DNA from: Tomocerus qinae
Taxonomy: Eukaryota; Arthropoda; Collembola; Entomobryomorpha; Tomoceridae
Length of the DNA: 64,000 nt
Assembly (NCBI GenBank): GCA_020055645.1
Contig: CM034546.1
Coordinates: 99,758,001 to 99,822,000 of the forward strand
Direction of reading: 5' to 3'
Position numbers and translations under genes: made by a program. Shown here piece after piece: positions 24,946 to 35,385 of the stretch. How positions within the stretch are numbered: the first letter of the stretch is position 1; every line of letters starts with the position of its first letter. The notes beneath the pieces are model-generated. The model did no database searches, was not told the DNA's origin, and saw only the letters and a list, made by a program, of their open reading frames with translations.

Positions 24946-26040
24946 TTTGTGACGTTTGAATCGGTTCAAAATTATTAAAAGTAGAATGAATATGATTCCG
25001 TTGTTGTACCTTTGCAACATTAATTTTTTGTGCATTCTGTATTATATTCATGTATTGTATTTTGTAGTACTTCGAATATTTTATAGATTCCCCAGATGGG
25101 GGAATTTTAGCAACACTTTGCAATTTACTACAAAATACAATACACTATATGAATATTATACACAGGATGCACACAAAGACTATAACTTTGCAAGGTACAA
25201 TAACGGAGTCATTTGTGATTGTTTGAATCGGTTCAAAATTACTAAAAGTAGAATGAATATGATTCCGTTGTTAAACCTTGCAACATTAATTTTTTGTGTG
25301 CATTCTGTGTATTATATTCATGTATTGTATTTTGTAGTACTTCGAATATTTTATAGATTCCCCAGATGGGCGAATTTTTAGCAAAACACTTTGCAATTCT
25401 TACTACAAAAATACAATACACTATATGAATATTATACACAGGATGCACACAAAGATTATAACTTTGCAAGGTACAATAACGGAGTCATTTGTGATTGTTT
25501 GAATCGGTTCAAAATTACTAAAAGTAGAATGAATATGATTCCGTTGTTAAACCTTGCAACATTAATTTTTTGTGTGCATTCTGTGTACTATATTCATGTA
25601 TTGTATTTTGTAGTACTTCGAATATTTTATAGATACCCCAGATGGGCGACTTTAAGCAACACTTTTTAAAATTCTACTACAAAATACAATACACTATATG
25701 AATATTATACACAGGACGCACACAAAGATTATAACTTTGGCAAGGTACAATAACGGAGTCATTTGTGATTGTTTGAATTGGTTCCAAAATTACTAAAAAG
25801 TAGAATGAATATGATCTCCGTTGTTGTACCTTGCAAATATTAATTTTTTGTGTGCATTCTGTGTATTATATTCATGTATTGTATTTTGTAGTACTTCGAA
25901 TATTTTATAGATTCCCGTGATGGGGAAAATTTTTAGCAACACTTTGCAATTTAATACTGTAAAATACAATACACTATATGAATATTATACACAGGATGCA
26001 CACAAAGATTATAACTTTTGCAAGGTACAATAACGGAATC
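24946..26040. repeat. Second tandem array, ~267-276 bp palindromic unit
   Basis: Four copies marked by gaatcggttc (or a one-base variant) at about 24958, 25225, 25501 and 25775. Within each unit an arm of about 80 bases is present twice in opposite orientation. For example, acaaaatacaatacactata near 25120 is mirrored by the complement ending near 25341, around a centre at about 25236. The copies are closely similar. It follows directly on the first array, whose last unit is cut off at 24945. Confidence 0.8.
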
Positions 26041-26189
26041 GTTCTTTATGAGGGAAAAGGCCCTCCCCAGGCTAATTGTAGCCAGGCAACCACCATTAAA
26101 CGATTTTAATTTCCATTTTGATTTTGATAGCCAATATTTTTTGGAGATTATGAGTTCGAAAAGGAAGTACAAAAGTGATAAATCAATGA

Positions 26190-26539
26190 ATGGAAGAAGT
26201 TCCATCGTGCAGCAGTCAAAGCCAGGCGTCTACCCAATGCAGTCCAAGTTTAAATTCGCCGGAAACCGATATGGGGAAACTAATTGTTTCAAAATTCAAA
26301 CGGTTTTGCCCAAAATGTCGGCTCTGCATTCACAACTATTACACCGAAGGTAAAATGCAGTTTATGATTTGGATAAGTTTAAATCGTTTAAATTTGAATG
26401 AAGCATTTAAGACTTCGGGGAACTGAAATGTATTTTTATAATTTCAGAGAAGTGTGCAAGATGTAACTATGCCATTGAACACGAAATGCCAGAATTGGTT
26501 GGAAAAGACGATGAAGAATGGTCATGTGAAGGGTGGTAA
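26190..26539 (+). CDS. Small zinc-binding protein inside the TIR element
   Basis: Two exons, 26190-26349 and 26448-26539, join across a GT-AG intron to 83 residues. The first exon is Ser/Gln-rich (CSSQSQASTQCSPS) and ends with CPKCRLC. The second adds EKCARCNYAIEHEMP and stops after a WSCEGW end. CxxCxxC followed by CxxC suggests a zinc ribbon or treble-clef-like fold. The frame is intact, in contrast to the decayed transposase in the same element. It may be an accessory protein of the element or a fragment of a longer one; downstream sequence to 26765 has a lysine-rich, coiled-coil-like remnant. I do not recognise the family. Confidence 0.4.
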
Positions 26540-27041
26540 AAAGCCAAGCATCGCCTCCTGTAAAAACTAACTTTATGTGCTGTATGATCTGCAATACACC
26601 CACTGACGCTGGATTAACACTTCTTGCAGCTCATGCTAGAGCATAAAAAGCAGGTAGATGACTTGCGTGAAAAGTTAAAAAGGAAGATGAAAAGCTTCGA
26701 GAATCTTTACTTATGTCGAAAAAAGTGGTGGTGCCTGTTGCTGGGGAAGATGGAATGGAGTGATTTGATTTGCAATTAGTTTTGTAATTTTGAATAAAAT
26801 GTTTTTTTGAATATTCAAGCGCCCTGTTATTAACCCCGTCCGTAGGACGGGTAACCTTACTCGTTTGTTATAATAACCATGGATAATTTGCTCCTTGAGA
26901 AGGAGCAAAACCGACCCCATTTTTTAAAGCCAAACTGTCTAGACCTATTTGCCGAAGGCAAATAATAGGTTTAGTACTAGACAAAGTGAAAAGTAGACAT
27001 TCCTGGTCCTGGTACATACATGAAAGATCACAAGAAACTAT

Positions 27042-27161
27042 TCCGAAAATGTCATTGTTGGAATCTGGGCTAACATAGACATATCGATGTTAGCCCATTT
27101 TCATGATTTTTATAGCAACATTTAATTTCTAAAATTTTCCAAAAGTGACATTTTCGGAATG
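27042..27161. mobile_element. MITE of the TTCCGAAAATG family, copy 1
   Basis: Ends read ttccgaaaatgtcattgttg and the approximate complement, closing with acattttcggaa. An internal palindrome tgggctaacat...atgttagccca lies at about 27066-27099. The element is about 120 bases and has no coding capacity. Relatives lie at 27516, 35467 and 43865-44420. Confidence 0.6.
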
Positions 27162-27277
27162 TGCAACATACACTTTGTCCAACAATGGAGAAATGTAGTA
27201 TCCCTTGCATCACAAACCTTGACTGCTTGGAATTGAGTGCAACAGAGTAATGCAAGGTAGCTGAAACCATGGCGACC

Positions 27278-27453
27278 TAACAAGGTACGCTTATAGTTTT
27301 TTAAAAAAATCTCTGAGAACCACTAATGGGGATCAAAAGGTAAGGAGCCATAGAGCATTACTCAATATACTCAATGGCATGGGGACGCCTGTACATTTCC
27401 CCCGTAAGTGGTTTTGAGTGAATTTCAATCCCCACTATCAGCGTACCTTGTTA
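27278..27453. mobile_element. 176-bp MITE with TAACAAGGTACGCT ends
   Basis: Perfect 14-base inverted termini, taacaaggtacgct at 27278-27291 and agcgtaccttgtta at 27440-27453, bound a non-coding interior. I found no convincing flanking duplication. Confidence 0.55.
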
Positions 27454-27515
27454 CGTCGTATTTAAAGTACCTTGGAGTAATGCTTACCTATTTTGGCCAA
27501 AAAATGTAGGAATTA

Positions 27516-27716
27516 TTCCGAAAATGTAATTTTTGGAATCTGGGCTAACATGGACATATCTATGTTAGCCCAGATTTTTATAGCAATATTTAATTTTTAC
27601 ATTCCGAAAATGTCATTTTTGGAAAATAGTAGACACCATTTACTATTATCCAATTCTGGGCTAACATATAGATACATCTATGGTAGCCCAAGTTCCAAAA
27701 ATGACATTTTCGGAAT
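27516..27716. mobile_element. MITE of the TTCCGAAAATG family, copy 2
   Basis: Begins ttccgaaaatgtaatttttg and ends with a complementary ccaaaaatgacattttcgga. It holds two successive tgggctaacat palindromes, at about 27540 and 27658, suggesting nested or tandem copies. The central stretch from about 27590 (ttccgaaaatgtcatttttg onward) recurs on the other side of the BEL element at 35467-35520. Confidence 0.6.
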
Positions 27717-27757
27717 ATTTTCTACCTTTTTCTGCCAAAATAGACAAGCATTACTCC

Positions 27758-27961
27758 TGTAACTGCTAAAAATCAGTACTTCTGGTTGTAGCAGACATTA
27801 AACATTAACTTTCATGAATTTATTAACACTTTTGTAGAGCCACACTTTTCATGCGTGTCGACTCGAGACATTTACATTTCCAACTGACCATTTTTTATAA
27901 AATTATGACAAACTTAGAAATAAATGAACAAACCAGCTATGAAATAAATATCGTAGCAACA
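27758..27961 (-). repeat. Full-length inverted LTR at the left end of the BEL element
   Basis: This is the reverse complement of the right LTR (35177-35380) along its whole 204 bases with few differences. Its inner edge continues for about four bases that match the complement of the sequence just inside the right LTR (the ggaaa purine tract), so the copied segment ran slightly beyond the LTR. Confidence 0.85.
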
Positions 27962-27965
27962 TTTC

Positions 27966-28087
27966 AAATGTAAATGTCTCGAGTCGACACGCATGAAAAG
28001 TGTGGCTCTACGAAAGTGTTAATAAATTCATGAAAGTTAATGTTTAATGTCTGCTACAACCAGAAGTACTGACTTTTAGCAGTTACA
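27966..28087 (+). repeat. Truncated left LTR in normal orientation
   Basis: Corresponds to the last ~122 bases of the right LTR, starting at aaatgtaaatgtctcgag and ending cagttaca. The first ~80 bases of the LTR are missing and replaced by the inverted LTR. Four bases after its end is TGGTCCTTCGAG, in the position of a tRNA primer-binding site; I could not assign the tRNA. Confidence 0.8.
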
Positions 28088-28090
28088 TTA

Positions 28091-29688
28091 ATGGTCCTTC
28101 GAGAAAACATTGAATCAACCATGGAAAACGTCCGAAATCGAGGAGGAATTGAAGAAAATCTTTTGGAGGGAGGAGAAGCTCATGCTGACACAGATCTCCG
28201 AAGGAGCGTTCGTCCGAGCAAAGGAATTCTACCCAAGAAGCACGATGATTATGTAGAAACAGTCAAAACATGTGCTACCAAGAAGGATCACGTGAGGGTT
28301 GGAGCAGATAATGCCGGAGAACTACTGGGAGGAAATAGATGTACAGATGAAGAAATCTCTTTAACCAACGGATTGTTTCATTCTTGTCCGTCGGAAATCG
28401 GAAGTGCCAGGAGTAATGCATTAAGCCGCCGCAGTAACCCATCGCATGTAGGAAGATTGCGTTTATTGGCGGAAATAGAGGCCGCAGAAGCCACAGCAAA
28501 GGCAGAAGCCGCAGTTATGCAAGGAAAGCAAGATGCATTTCTAGCTCAGAAGCGGCTACAACTAAGGATGCTAGAATTAGATCAAGAGGAGGAAAATGAT
28601 GCAGAAAGTCATGTAGAAAGCAAGATGAGTCATCGCGAGATGCAATTTCGGAACAGAACCGAACATTGGGTTGAAAGTATCCCACCTACATCTGAAAATC
28701 CGAAATCTAATTGTCAAGAACGGAATAATCAGCTCTTCAGAAATCATTCCGAAGAAAAGTCGCATGATAATGTCAAAACAAACTTCCAAAAGGAACAGCA
28801 AGACATTTCTCAGGATTGTCATGGCTATGAAAATCCTTTTCCTCAGAATTGCCATGGGTATGAAAACGATAATCAGGATTGTCATGGGTATGGAAATAAT
28901 GTGATAAATTGTGATAAACGGCAAGTGACATCTGATTCAATTGTTGAAAAATTAATACAAAAATTAAATGAGCATGTAAGAAATGCTCATTTAAAGCTTT
29001 AATCAAATAATCATTTAATGCTCATTTAATGTAAGAAATGCTACGATGAAAAGTGGAGTTTGCCCCGGTTTGGCAATCTTTGATGGAAATCCCCTGGATT
29101 GGATTACATTCAAAAATGCATATGTACGTACTACTAGAAAATTTAATTTATGTGATGGTGATATATTATATCAACCTGGATAGACTACAATCATGTTTAA
29201 GGGGAAAGGCCCGAATCGCAGTACAATTCATGTTTCACGCGGAAGAAAATGTTGGAATGATTATGGAGACTCTGGAGATGCGATTTGGAAGACCAGACAT
29301 AATCATTGAAACATTAATTGATATTGCACAGAAAACAGCTTCACCCTCCGGAGAAAATCTTGAAAGTTTCATCGAATTTGCGAATGTTGTTCAAAATCTT
29401 GTCATGACCATGGAGTCCATTCACTGCGTTGGACATATGACTAATCATACCCTATTGAAACAATTAGAAGCCAAGCTACCACCATTCATTAGGATGGAAT
29501 GGGGAAGAGAAAAAGCCAAGATAAATGGTATGACCACAATAGCAGATTTCTCAATCTGGCTAAATGATTGGGCAAGTGGATGCAGTCTTGTTTCTGTCCC
29601 GGTCATTAAGAAAAAAACGATTTTCATCGAAATGAAAACAAACATGACGCCAATGTCAGAAAATTTCACAAACATATTTTTAATGTAA
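28091..29688 (+). pseudogene. BEL gag region, broken
   Basis: The first frame (28091-29002, 303 codons) is a charged, coiled-coil-rich N-terminal gag half with an Ala/Glu-rich helix near residues 130-185 and three DCHGY/NCHGY-type repeats near 240-275. A second frame (29053-29688) holds the BEL-type gag core with blocks such as LRGKARIAVQFM and LETLEMRFGRPD-like sequence. Between them is a stop plus a local direct duplication of about 25 bases, and the start of the core near 29075-29180 lies in another frame. The protein is therefore interrupted at least twice. It would form the particle of the retrotransposon. Confidence 0.7.
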
Positions 29689-29941
29689 ACGAGGTTGATG
29701 AGAATGAAAAGCGAGATGATAAAGATGATAAATGTTTATTCTGTAAAATGAAAACCACAAATTCCAGAATTTTCACAAGTTTGCTAAAGAAAACTAAGCA
29801 AGAATAAAAGCCTTTATTAAAGAAAAGAAATTATGCTTTATATGTCTTTCTTCTACGCACCGCATGGATGAGTGAGTCGACGGATAAGGATAATACTTCA
29901 AACATCACCCCTTTCTTCATGAAAAAAGGAAAAGAAATTTC
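29689..29941 (+). other. Zinc-knuckle and spacer region of the BEL element, degraded
   Basis: Lies between the gag core and the protease frame. Short pieces such as CLFCK-like and LCFICLSS-like coding are visible in changing frames, as expected for the cysteine-rich nucleocapsid end of gag, but no intact reading frame exists. Confidence 0.4.
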
Positions 29942-30196
29942 ATGCGAAATGAAGAACGTGTACAAACGGCAGTAGACCTAGATGAAAAGATAAAGACAGA
30001 AGATGTAAGAGCACAATGCACTGTATTTTCCAATAACATTTTACTGGAGATCTTACCAGTCACATTGCAAGGACCTTCCGGAGAAATTGCTACTTACGCA
30101 TTCCTGGATAGCGGTTCTACCATTAAAATGATGGAAGATGAAATTGCAAATAAGTTAGGACTAGTGGGTGACTGTACACCACTGAAAACAAAATGA
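29942..30196 (+). pseudogene. BEL aspartic protease segment
   Basis: An 84-codon frame containing YAFLDSGSTIKMM, the aspartic protease active-site loop (DSGS). It ends at a TGA (30194-30196) in exact frame with the reverse-transcriptase segment that follows, so the two are one polyprotein broken by a single nonsense change. Confidence 0.75.
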
Positions 30197-30205
30197 GCTT
30201 ACGGA

Positions 30206-32512
30206 ATGACAAACACTATTAATAATTCTCGTATTGTTTCCGTCAAAATCCAAGGAGAAAATGGAAAGTCATTCATGTTGGACACAGTTAGAACTGCAGA
30301 AAGGCTAGATTTGCCAGTTCAGAGTGTAAATGTTGACAAGTTAGGAAAGTATTGGAAACATATTCAACGCACTGAAGTAAAATCATTGGAGAACGCAAAA
30401 CCTACTATTTTGATTGGTAAAGACAACAATCATTTAATGATCCCTAAACGTGTAGTAAAAGGAAATGGAAATTCTCCCACGGTCTCTCTCACGGAATTAG
30501 GGTGGGTAATTTCTGGTAATGTTGGCTCTTTCTGGAAGTCAAAAGTTGACGAAGGATTTTCATTTCATGTTCACCATCATGATGAAGAGTTGGAGGAAAT
30601 CCATAGAATAGTGAGAGAAAGTTTCTCCACTGAATCCTTTGGGGTGAAAATCCCAGAAAATCAACTGAGATCTAAAAAGGAGTCAAGAGCTCTCTCTATT
30701 TTGGAGAATACGACTAAAAGGATTGATGGAAGATGGGAAACCGGCTTGCTGTGGAAATCTGATGATATAGTGATGCCACGAAATAAGTACAATGCCTTTA
30801 GTCGGTTGAAACTAATGGAGAAAAAGATGGACAAAGATAATTTATTTGCTGAACAGTATTGTGCAAAAATCAAATACTACGAAGAAATTGGCTATGCAAG
30901 AAAATTGGAAAAGGACGAATGGATAAATGAAAATCCACGTAACTTTTACCTACCACATTTTGGAGTTTTCAATCCAAACAAGCCAGGAAAATTACGTTTT
31001 GTTTTTGATGCTGCTGCAAAAATTGGAAGAGTAAGTTTCAACGACAACTTACTGAAGGGGCCAGATTTGCTCAACTCCCTCCCAGCAGTACTTTTTAAAT
31101 TCCGCCAAAGAAAGTTTGCCTTTACTGTGGATATTAAAGAGATGTTCCACCAGATCAGAATAAGGAATGAGGATCAGCACTCTCAACGTTTCCTCTGGAG
31201 AGGAATGGATCGCAATCGAGATCCAGATGTCTATGTCATGCAGGCGATGACTTTTGGAGCTACTTGCTCCCCCTGCTCTGCTCAATTTGTCAAAAATAAA
31301 AATGCCTTGGAATATATGAATGATTATCCTAACGCTGCAAAAGCAATTGTGGAACGTCACTATGTAGATGACTATTTAGATTTTTGTAACACAGATGAGG
31401 CTAAAGAATTGATTCAAGATGTAATCAATGTACATAAACATGGAGGATTTCCCATTTGTAATGGGATTTGCAATTCAATAAATGTATTAATGTCAATTCC
31501 ACCTGATATGAGAGCAAACTCAGGAAAAGAAATTAAACCCGAGTCAGCAACTGAAAGAGTCTTAGGTCTACATTGGAATCCTTTGGAAGATACTTTCAGT
31601 TTTAACACTAAGTTTTCGAAGATAGACCCAGCAATTCTAAGTAATGACAAACGACCAACGAAAAGACAAATGTTAAAGATTGTCATGTCGGTTTACGATC
31701 CATTGGGATTTCTTGCACATTTTATGGTAAAAGCAAGAATTCTTTTGCAAGATGTATGGCGTGCTGAGTTAGGATGGGATGATGAACTTACAGACATTCT
31801 GAATGATAAATGGAAGATCTGGGTGGATGAGCTGAAACAAGTTGCCTCTGTGTCCATCCCACGTTGCTACAGCATAGAAATGGCAAATTTTTCTTATTTA
31901 CAACTTCACACATTCTGCGATTCCAGTGAGAAAGCTTTCGTTGCAGTTCCTTACCTAAGGATGAACTTTGGAGGAAATGTAGGAACTGCATTTGTTTGTG
32001 CAAAAACGAGGGTATCTCCCCTCCGCCAAATGTCAATTCCACGGCTGGAGTTACAAGCTGCAGTAATGGCGAGTAGGTTGGCTAAAACCATTCAAGAAAA
32101 TCATGATCTAGTCATAGTATCTAAATATTTCTGGACAGACTTACAAACAGTATTATGTTGGTTGCGTTCTGAGACCAGAAGATTTAAACCATTTGTGGCT
32201 CATCGTGTCAGTGAGATACTGGAACTGACAGATGTTAACGATTGGCACTGGGTTCCCACCAAGGAGAATGTAGCCGATGATGCCACCAGGAATTCAAAAG
32301 AAACGGACTTCGGTGGCGACAGTCGATGGTTCTGTGGCCCAGAATTTCTGAAGAAACAGGAGTTGGATTGGCCTAAAGAAAGCCAGGAAGATAAAAATGA
32401 AATCGATCCTTCTGAATTAGAACTCAAATCAGAATTTGTTCATGTTAGTAGAGAAGATAAAGAGTCTTTTCTACCCAGTATGAATTTATTGTCATACAGA
32501 AAACTTATATGA
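30206..32512 (+). pseudogene. BEL reverse transcriptase and RNase H
   Basis: A 768-codon frame. The RT palm is clear: KLRFVFDAAAK, FTVDIKEMFHQIRI, QAMTFGATCSP and the catalytic HYVDDYLD at about residues 389-396. The C-terminal half has the BEL-type linker and RNase H-like region (LHTFCDSSEKAF, then SIPRLELQAAV and FWTDLQTVLCWL). It stops with TGA at 32510-32512, and the same frame continues into the integrase, so this is a second nonsense break. In family terms this enzyme copies the genomic RNA into DNA. Confidence 0.9.
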
Positions 32513-32524
32513 TCTACATCGTGG

Positions 32525-33433
32525 ATGCTAAGATTCATTTACAATTTGAAAGTGAAAAGCAAACTACTGAATGGCGAAATAATTTCTGGAGAACTCTACC
32601 GAACGGAAATTCATAATGAAACCTATTGGTATAAACATGTACAAGAAGATAGCTTCTCGAATGAATTGAAACTTTTGCGGAAGAATTTACCTTTGCCAAA
32701 ATTGAGTAAGTTATGTCAATATTCACCCTATCTGGGTGGAAATGGAATCATGAAAATGAACAGTAGAATTGCAAGAGCTCGCCATATTTGTCAAGAGGTG
32801 AAGAATCCGGTAATTCTACCGTCGAAACATGAATTTACACGTTTGTTAATCTGTCACTATCATGTCCTATCGTATCATCATGGCCGAGAACGAGTTATAA
32901 ATGAAATTCGTCAAAAGTTCATAATTCCTAAGTTAAGGACAGAAGTAAAGAAATGCTGGAATTCATCTCAAGTTTGTAAAAACAAGAACGCTACGCCTAT
33001 CATTCCGAAAATGGCGGAATTGCCACAAGAAAGATTGCAAGCTTTTGTTCGTCCATTCACGGAAGTTGGAATGGATTATTTTGGACCATTTGAAGTTTCA
33101 ATTGGCCGGAGACGTGAGAAGCGGTATGGAGTTATATTTTCATGTATGACCACCCGTGCTATTCATTTAGAATTGGCTGCATCACTTTCCACGGACTCCT
33201 GTATATCTGCGATCCGAAGATTTGCATGCAGAAGAGGCAGCCCACGACAAATCATGTCTGATAACGGTACAAATCTCCGCGGAGCACATAATGAGCTGAA
33301 AAAGTGCTTAGAAGAATTAAACCAAATGGAAATTACTGAAAATCTGACTGCTCGTGAAACTAAATGGAAGTTTAATCCCCCCGCGGCGCCAAATTTCGGA
33401 GGAAGCTATGAAAGACTGATAAGAAGTGTAAAA
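32525..33433 (+). pseudogene. BEL integrase, 5' part
   Basis: Carries the N-terminal zinc-binding region (HYHVLSYHHGRERVI followed by KKCWNSSQVC; one cysteine of the usual pair seems replaced) and the catalytic core with VGMDYFGPFEVS and IMSDNGTNLRG, then PNFGGSYERLIRSVK. These hold the acidic triad of the DDE core. The frame is cut at 33433 by the 1.18-kb insertion and resumes at 34613. Confidence 0.85.
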
Positions 33434-34612
33434 CCTACAGCAAGCCGTAACAGAAGCTCGCCTGAGTGAAGGGGACTGTGTACACAGTTTTAGCAGAATA
33501 ATAGAAATAGGTTTATTTTCATATCTATTGGTTAATATTGAGTATCAAAATCAAAATGTATGAATGTTGACCATCAAAGTCAACAGAAAACCAAAGCAGA
33601 TTAACATTGACTATGAAAAATAACAGAAAATAAAATCAGATTCATTTTGACCATCAAAAGCAATAGAAAATCAATATAGATTAATGTTGACTTCCAAAAT
33701 CAGCAGAAAATCAAAATAGATGAATTTTGACAATCAAAATCAACAGAAAATCAAAATAGATAAGTGATGACTATGAAAATCTATAGAAAATCAAAATAGG
33801 TAGTTGCTGACTATGAAAATCAACAGAAAATCAAAATAGGTAATTGCCAACTATGAAAATCAACAGAAAATCAAAATAGGTAATTGCCAACTATGAAAAT
33901 CAACAGAAAATCAAAATAGGTAATTGCCAACTATGAAAATCAACAGAAAATCAAGATTTGATTAATGTTGACTATGAAAATCAGCAGAAAAACAAAATTG
34001 TTTAATGTTGACTATGAAAATCAACAGAAGATCAAAATTGATTAACGTTGACTATGAAAAGCAACAGAAAATCAAAGCAGATTAACGTTGACTATGAAAA
34101 GCAACAGAAAATCAAAATTTATTAATGTTGACTATGAAAATCAACAGAAAATCAAAATTGATTAATGTTAGCTATCATAATGAAAAGTAATTCGAAAAAT
34201 ATAAATTTAACTATCTATTTGCATATAAATGCGAAATAGATTTATTTCCGTCCTATAATAGGTATTTTCCGGTTTTATTTACTTTATTATAAAATTTCAA
34301 ATTTGGTCGAAGCGGCATTTAATATTTTGTACTATCCGGCTAACAATCCATAGGAAGCACATTTGAACTTTTAATGTCCATTTAATGTCACATTTTCATT
34401 TTGACTATCAAAATGAAGACAAAGTGAGCGCGCGTCATCTCAGCAACCTGTGGACCAATGTGGTTCATTTTCAATAGGCTTTGTCACAGGTCCATAGGCA
34501 ATGTTTTTGCCAAGTTTAGTTGAAATCCATCAATGTCTTCAAAAGTTATCGTGTAAACGGACGCACGGACGGACGGACTGTGCGATTCTATAAGCTGCCT
34601 TTTCAGGCGAGC
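33434..34612 (-). mobile_element. 1.18-kb non-autonomous element inside the BEL integrase
   Basis: A minus-oriented insert with TAAAA on both sides (33429-33433 and 34613-34617); removing it with one copy of TAAAA restores the integrase frame. Ends in element orientation are GCTCGCCTGAAAAGGCAG and GGCTTGCTGTAGG, with a subterminal inverted match of GCTCGCCTGA near the other end. A (gtcc)n-type microsatellite lies near its 5' end. The centre, about 33571-34170, is a 40-base minisatellite of some 15 copies rich in gaaaatcaacagaaaatcaa. Related copies occupy 37074-40014. There is no coding capacity. Confidence 0.8.
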
Positions 34613-35141
34613 TAAAACTGCACTAAAAGCTATCTTAAGGGAACGAGCACCTAAGGAAGAAATTCTGTCGACTGTCTTTGCAGAAGCAGAACATATTGTC
34701 AATAGTCGACCCCTCACAGACGTATCTTTGGATCCAGATGATCCTGAAAGCTTCACCCCAAATCATTTTTTGATTGGTTCATCAAATGGTATCTTGAGTC
34801 CTGGCTACTTTAAAGATACGGATCTGTGTTTAAGAAAGCAGTGGAGGATCGCCCAACGTCTTGCGGATCATTTCTGGATGCGATGGGTAAAGGAGTACCT
34901 CCCAAGTTTACGTAAACGGACGAAATGGCACAACGAAGTTGATCCTGTCAAAATTGGTGATTTAGTGATCATCGTTGATAATACCATGCCAAGGAACTGT
35001 AGGCTGAAAGGTATCATCGAAGAGATTTTCCCCGGAAATGATGGTCAAGGTCGTGTTGTAAATGTGCGAACTAATTCTGGATTATTTAAAAGACCAGTCT
35101 CGAAGATTTGTGTATTAGATGTTAAGTCGGATTTAAATTAG
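34613..35141 (+). pseudogene. BEL integrase, 3' part
   Basis: Continues the integrase after the insertion. It includes the BEL-type C-terminal region with EAEHIVNSRPLT, SFTPNHFLIG and the KIGDLVIIVDNTMPRNCRLK block, which resembles the conserved C-terminal domain of the family. It ends with TAG-adjacent TAA-rich sequence just before the purine tract and right LTR. No further stop interrupts this part. Confidence 0.85.
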
Positions 35142-35176
35142 TTATGAGACATAGTCTCATAACGGGTGGAAGGAAA

Positions 35177-35380
35177 TGTTGCTACGATATTTATTTCATA
35201 GCTGGTTTGTTCATTTATTTCTAAGTTTGCCATAATTTTATAAAAAATGGTCAGTTGGAAATGTAAATGTCTCGAGTCGACACGCATGAAAAGTGTGGCT
35301 CTACAAAAGTATTAATAAATTCATGAAAGTTAATGTTTAATGTCTGCTACAACCAGAAGTACTGATTTTTAGCAGTTACA
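35177..35380 (+). repeat. Right LTR of the BEL element
   Basis: 204 bases beginning TGTTGCTACG and ending GCAGTTACA, in normal orientation, followed by the ACTCC duplication. Confidence 0.9.
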
Positions 35381-35385
35381 ACTCC

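Larger units (their letters stand above)
19195..26981. mobile_element. 7.8-kb element with 97-bp hairpin-bearing terminal inverted repeats
   Basis: Bases 19195-19291 and 26885-26981 are near-perfect inverted copies starting TCTAGTACTAAACC. Each terminus contains two perfect hairpins: tatttgccttcggcaaata, and ttgctccttctcaaggagca with one further base. A direct repeat flanks the whole unit: caaagtgaaaagttg at 19180-19194 and caaagtgaaaagtag at 26982-26996 (14 of 15 identical). This is unusually long for a target duplication. Inside are a decayed transposase-like gene (about 19440-21060), a foldback insertion (21487-22270), two palindromic tandem arrays (22565-26040) and a small zinc-binding ORF (26190-26539). 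The superfamily is not known to me. The element is clearly non-functional now because the large gene is riddled with stops and frameshifts. Confidence 0.75.
27758..35380 (+). mobile_element. BEL/Pao LTR retrotransposon with an extra inverted LTR
   Basis: A 7.6-kb plus-strand element with gag, protease, RT-RNase H and integrase in BEL/Pao order. The right LTR is 35177-35380 (204 bases, TG...CA). The left end is abnormal: a full inverted LTR (27758-27961) is joined to the last ~122 bases of a normal LTR (27966-28087). The whole is bounded by ACTCC at 27753-27757 and 35381-35385, so the inverted LTR edge appears to have been used for integration. A purine-rich tract (gggtggaaggaaa) precedes the right LTR. 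The genes carry stops and frameshifts, and the integrase is split by a later insertion, so the copy is dead. Confidence 0.88.

Noticed and set aside
24766..25669. Frames of 87-141 codons with repeated peptide pieces
   Set aside because: They are translations of the two palindromic tandem arrays and change frame between units.
27758..35380. DNA transposon with ~200-bp terminal inverted repeats
   Set aside because: The inverted ends are LTRs, the coding region is BEL/Pao gag-pol, and a normally oriented partial LTR is present at the left; a retrotransposon with an aberrant end explains it better.
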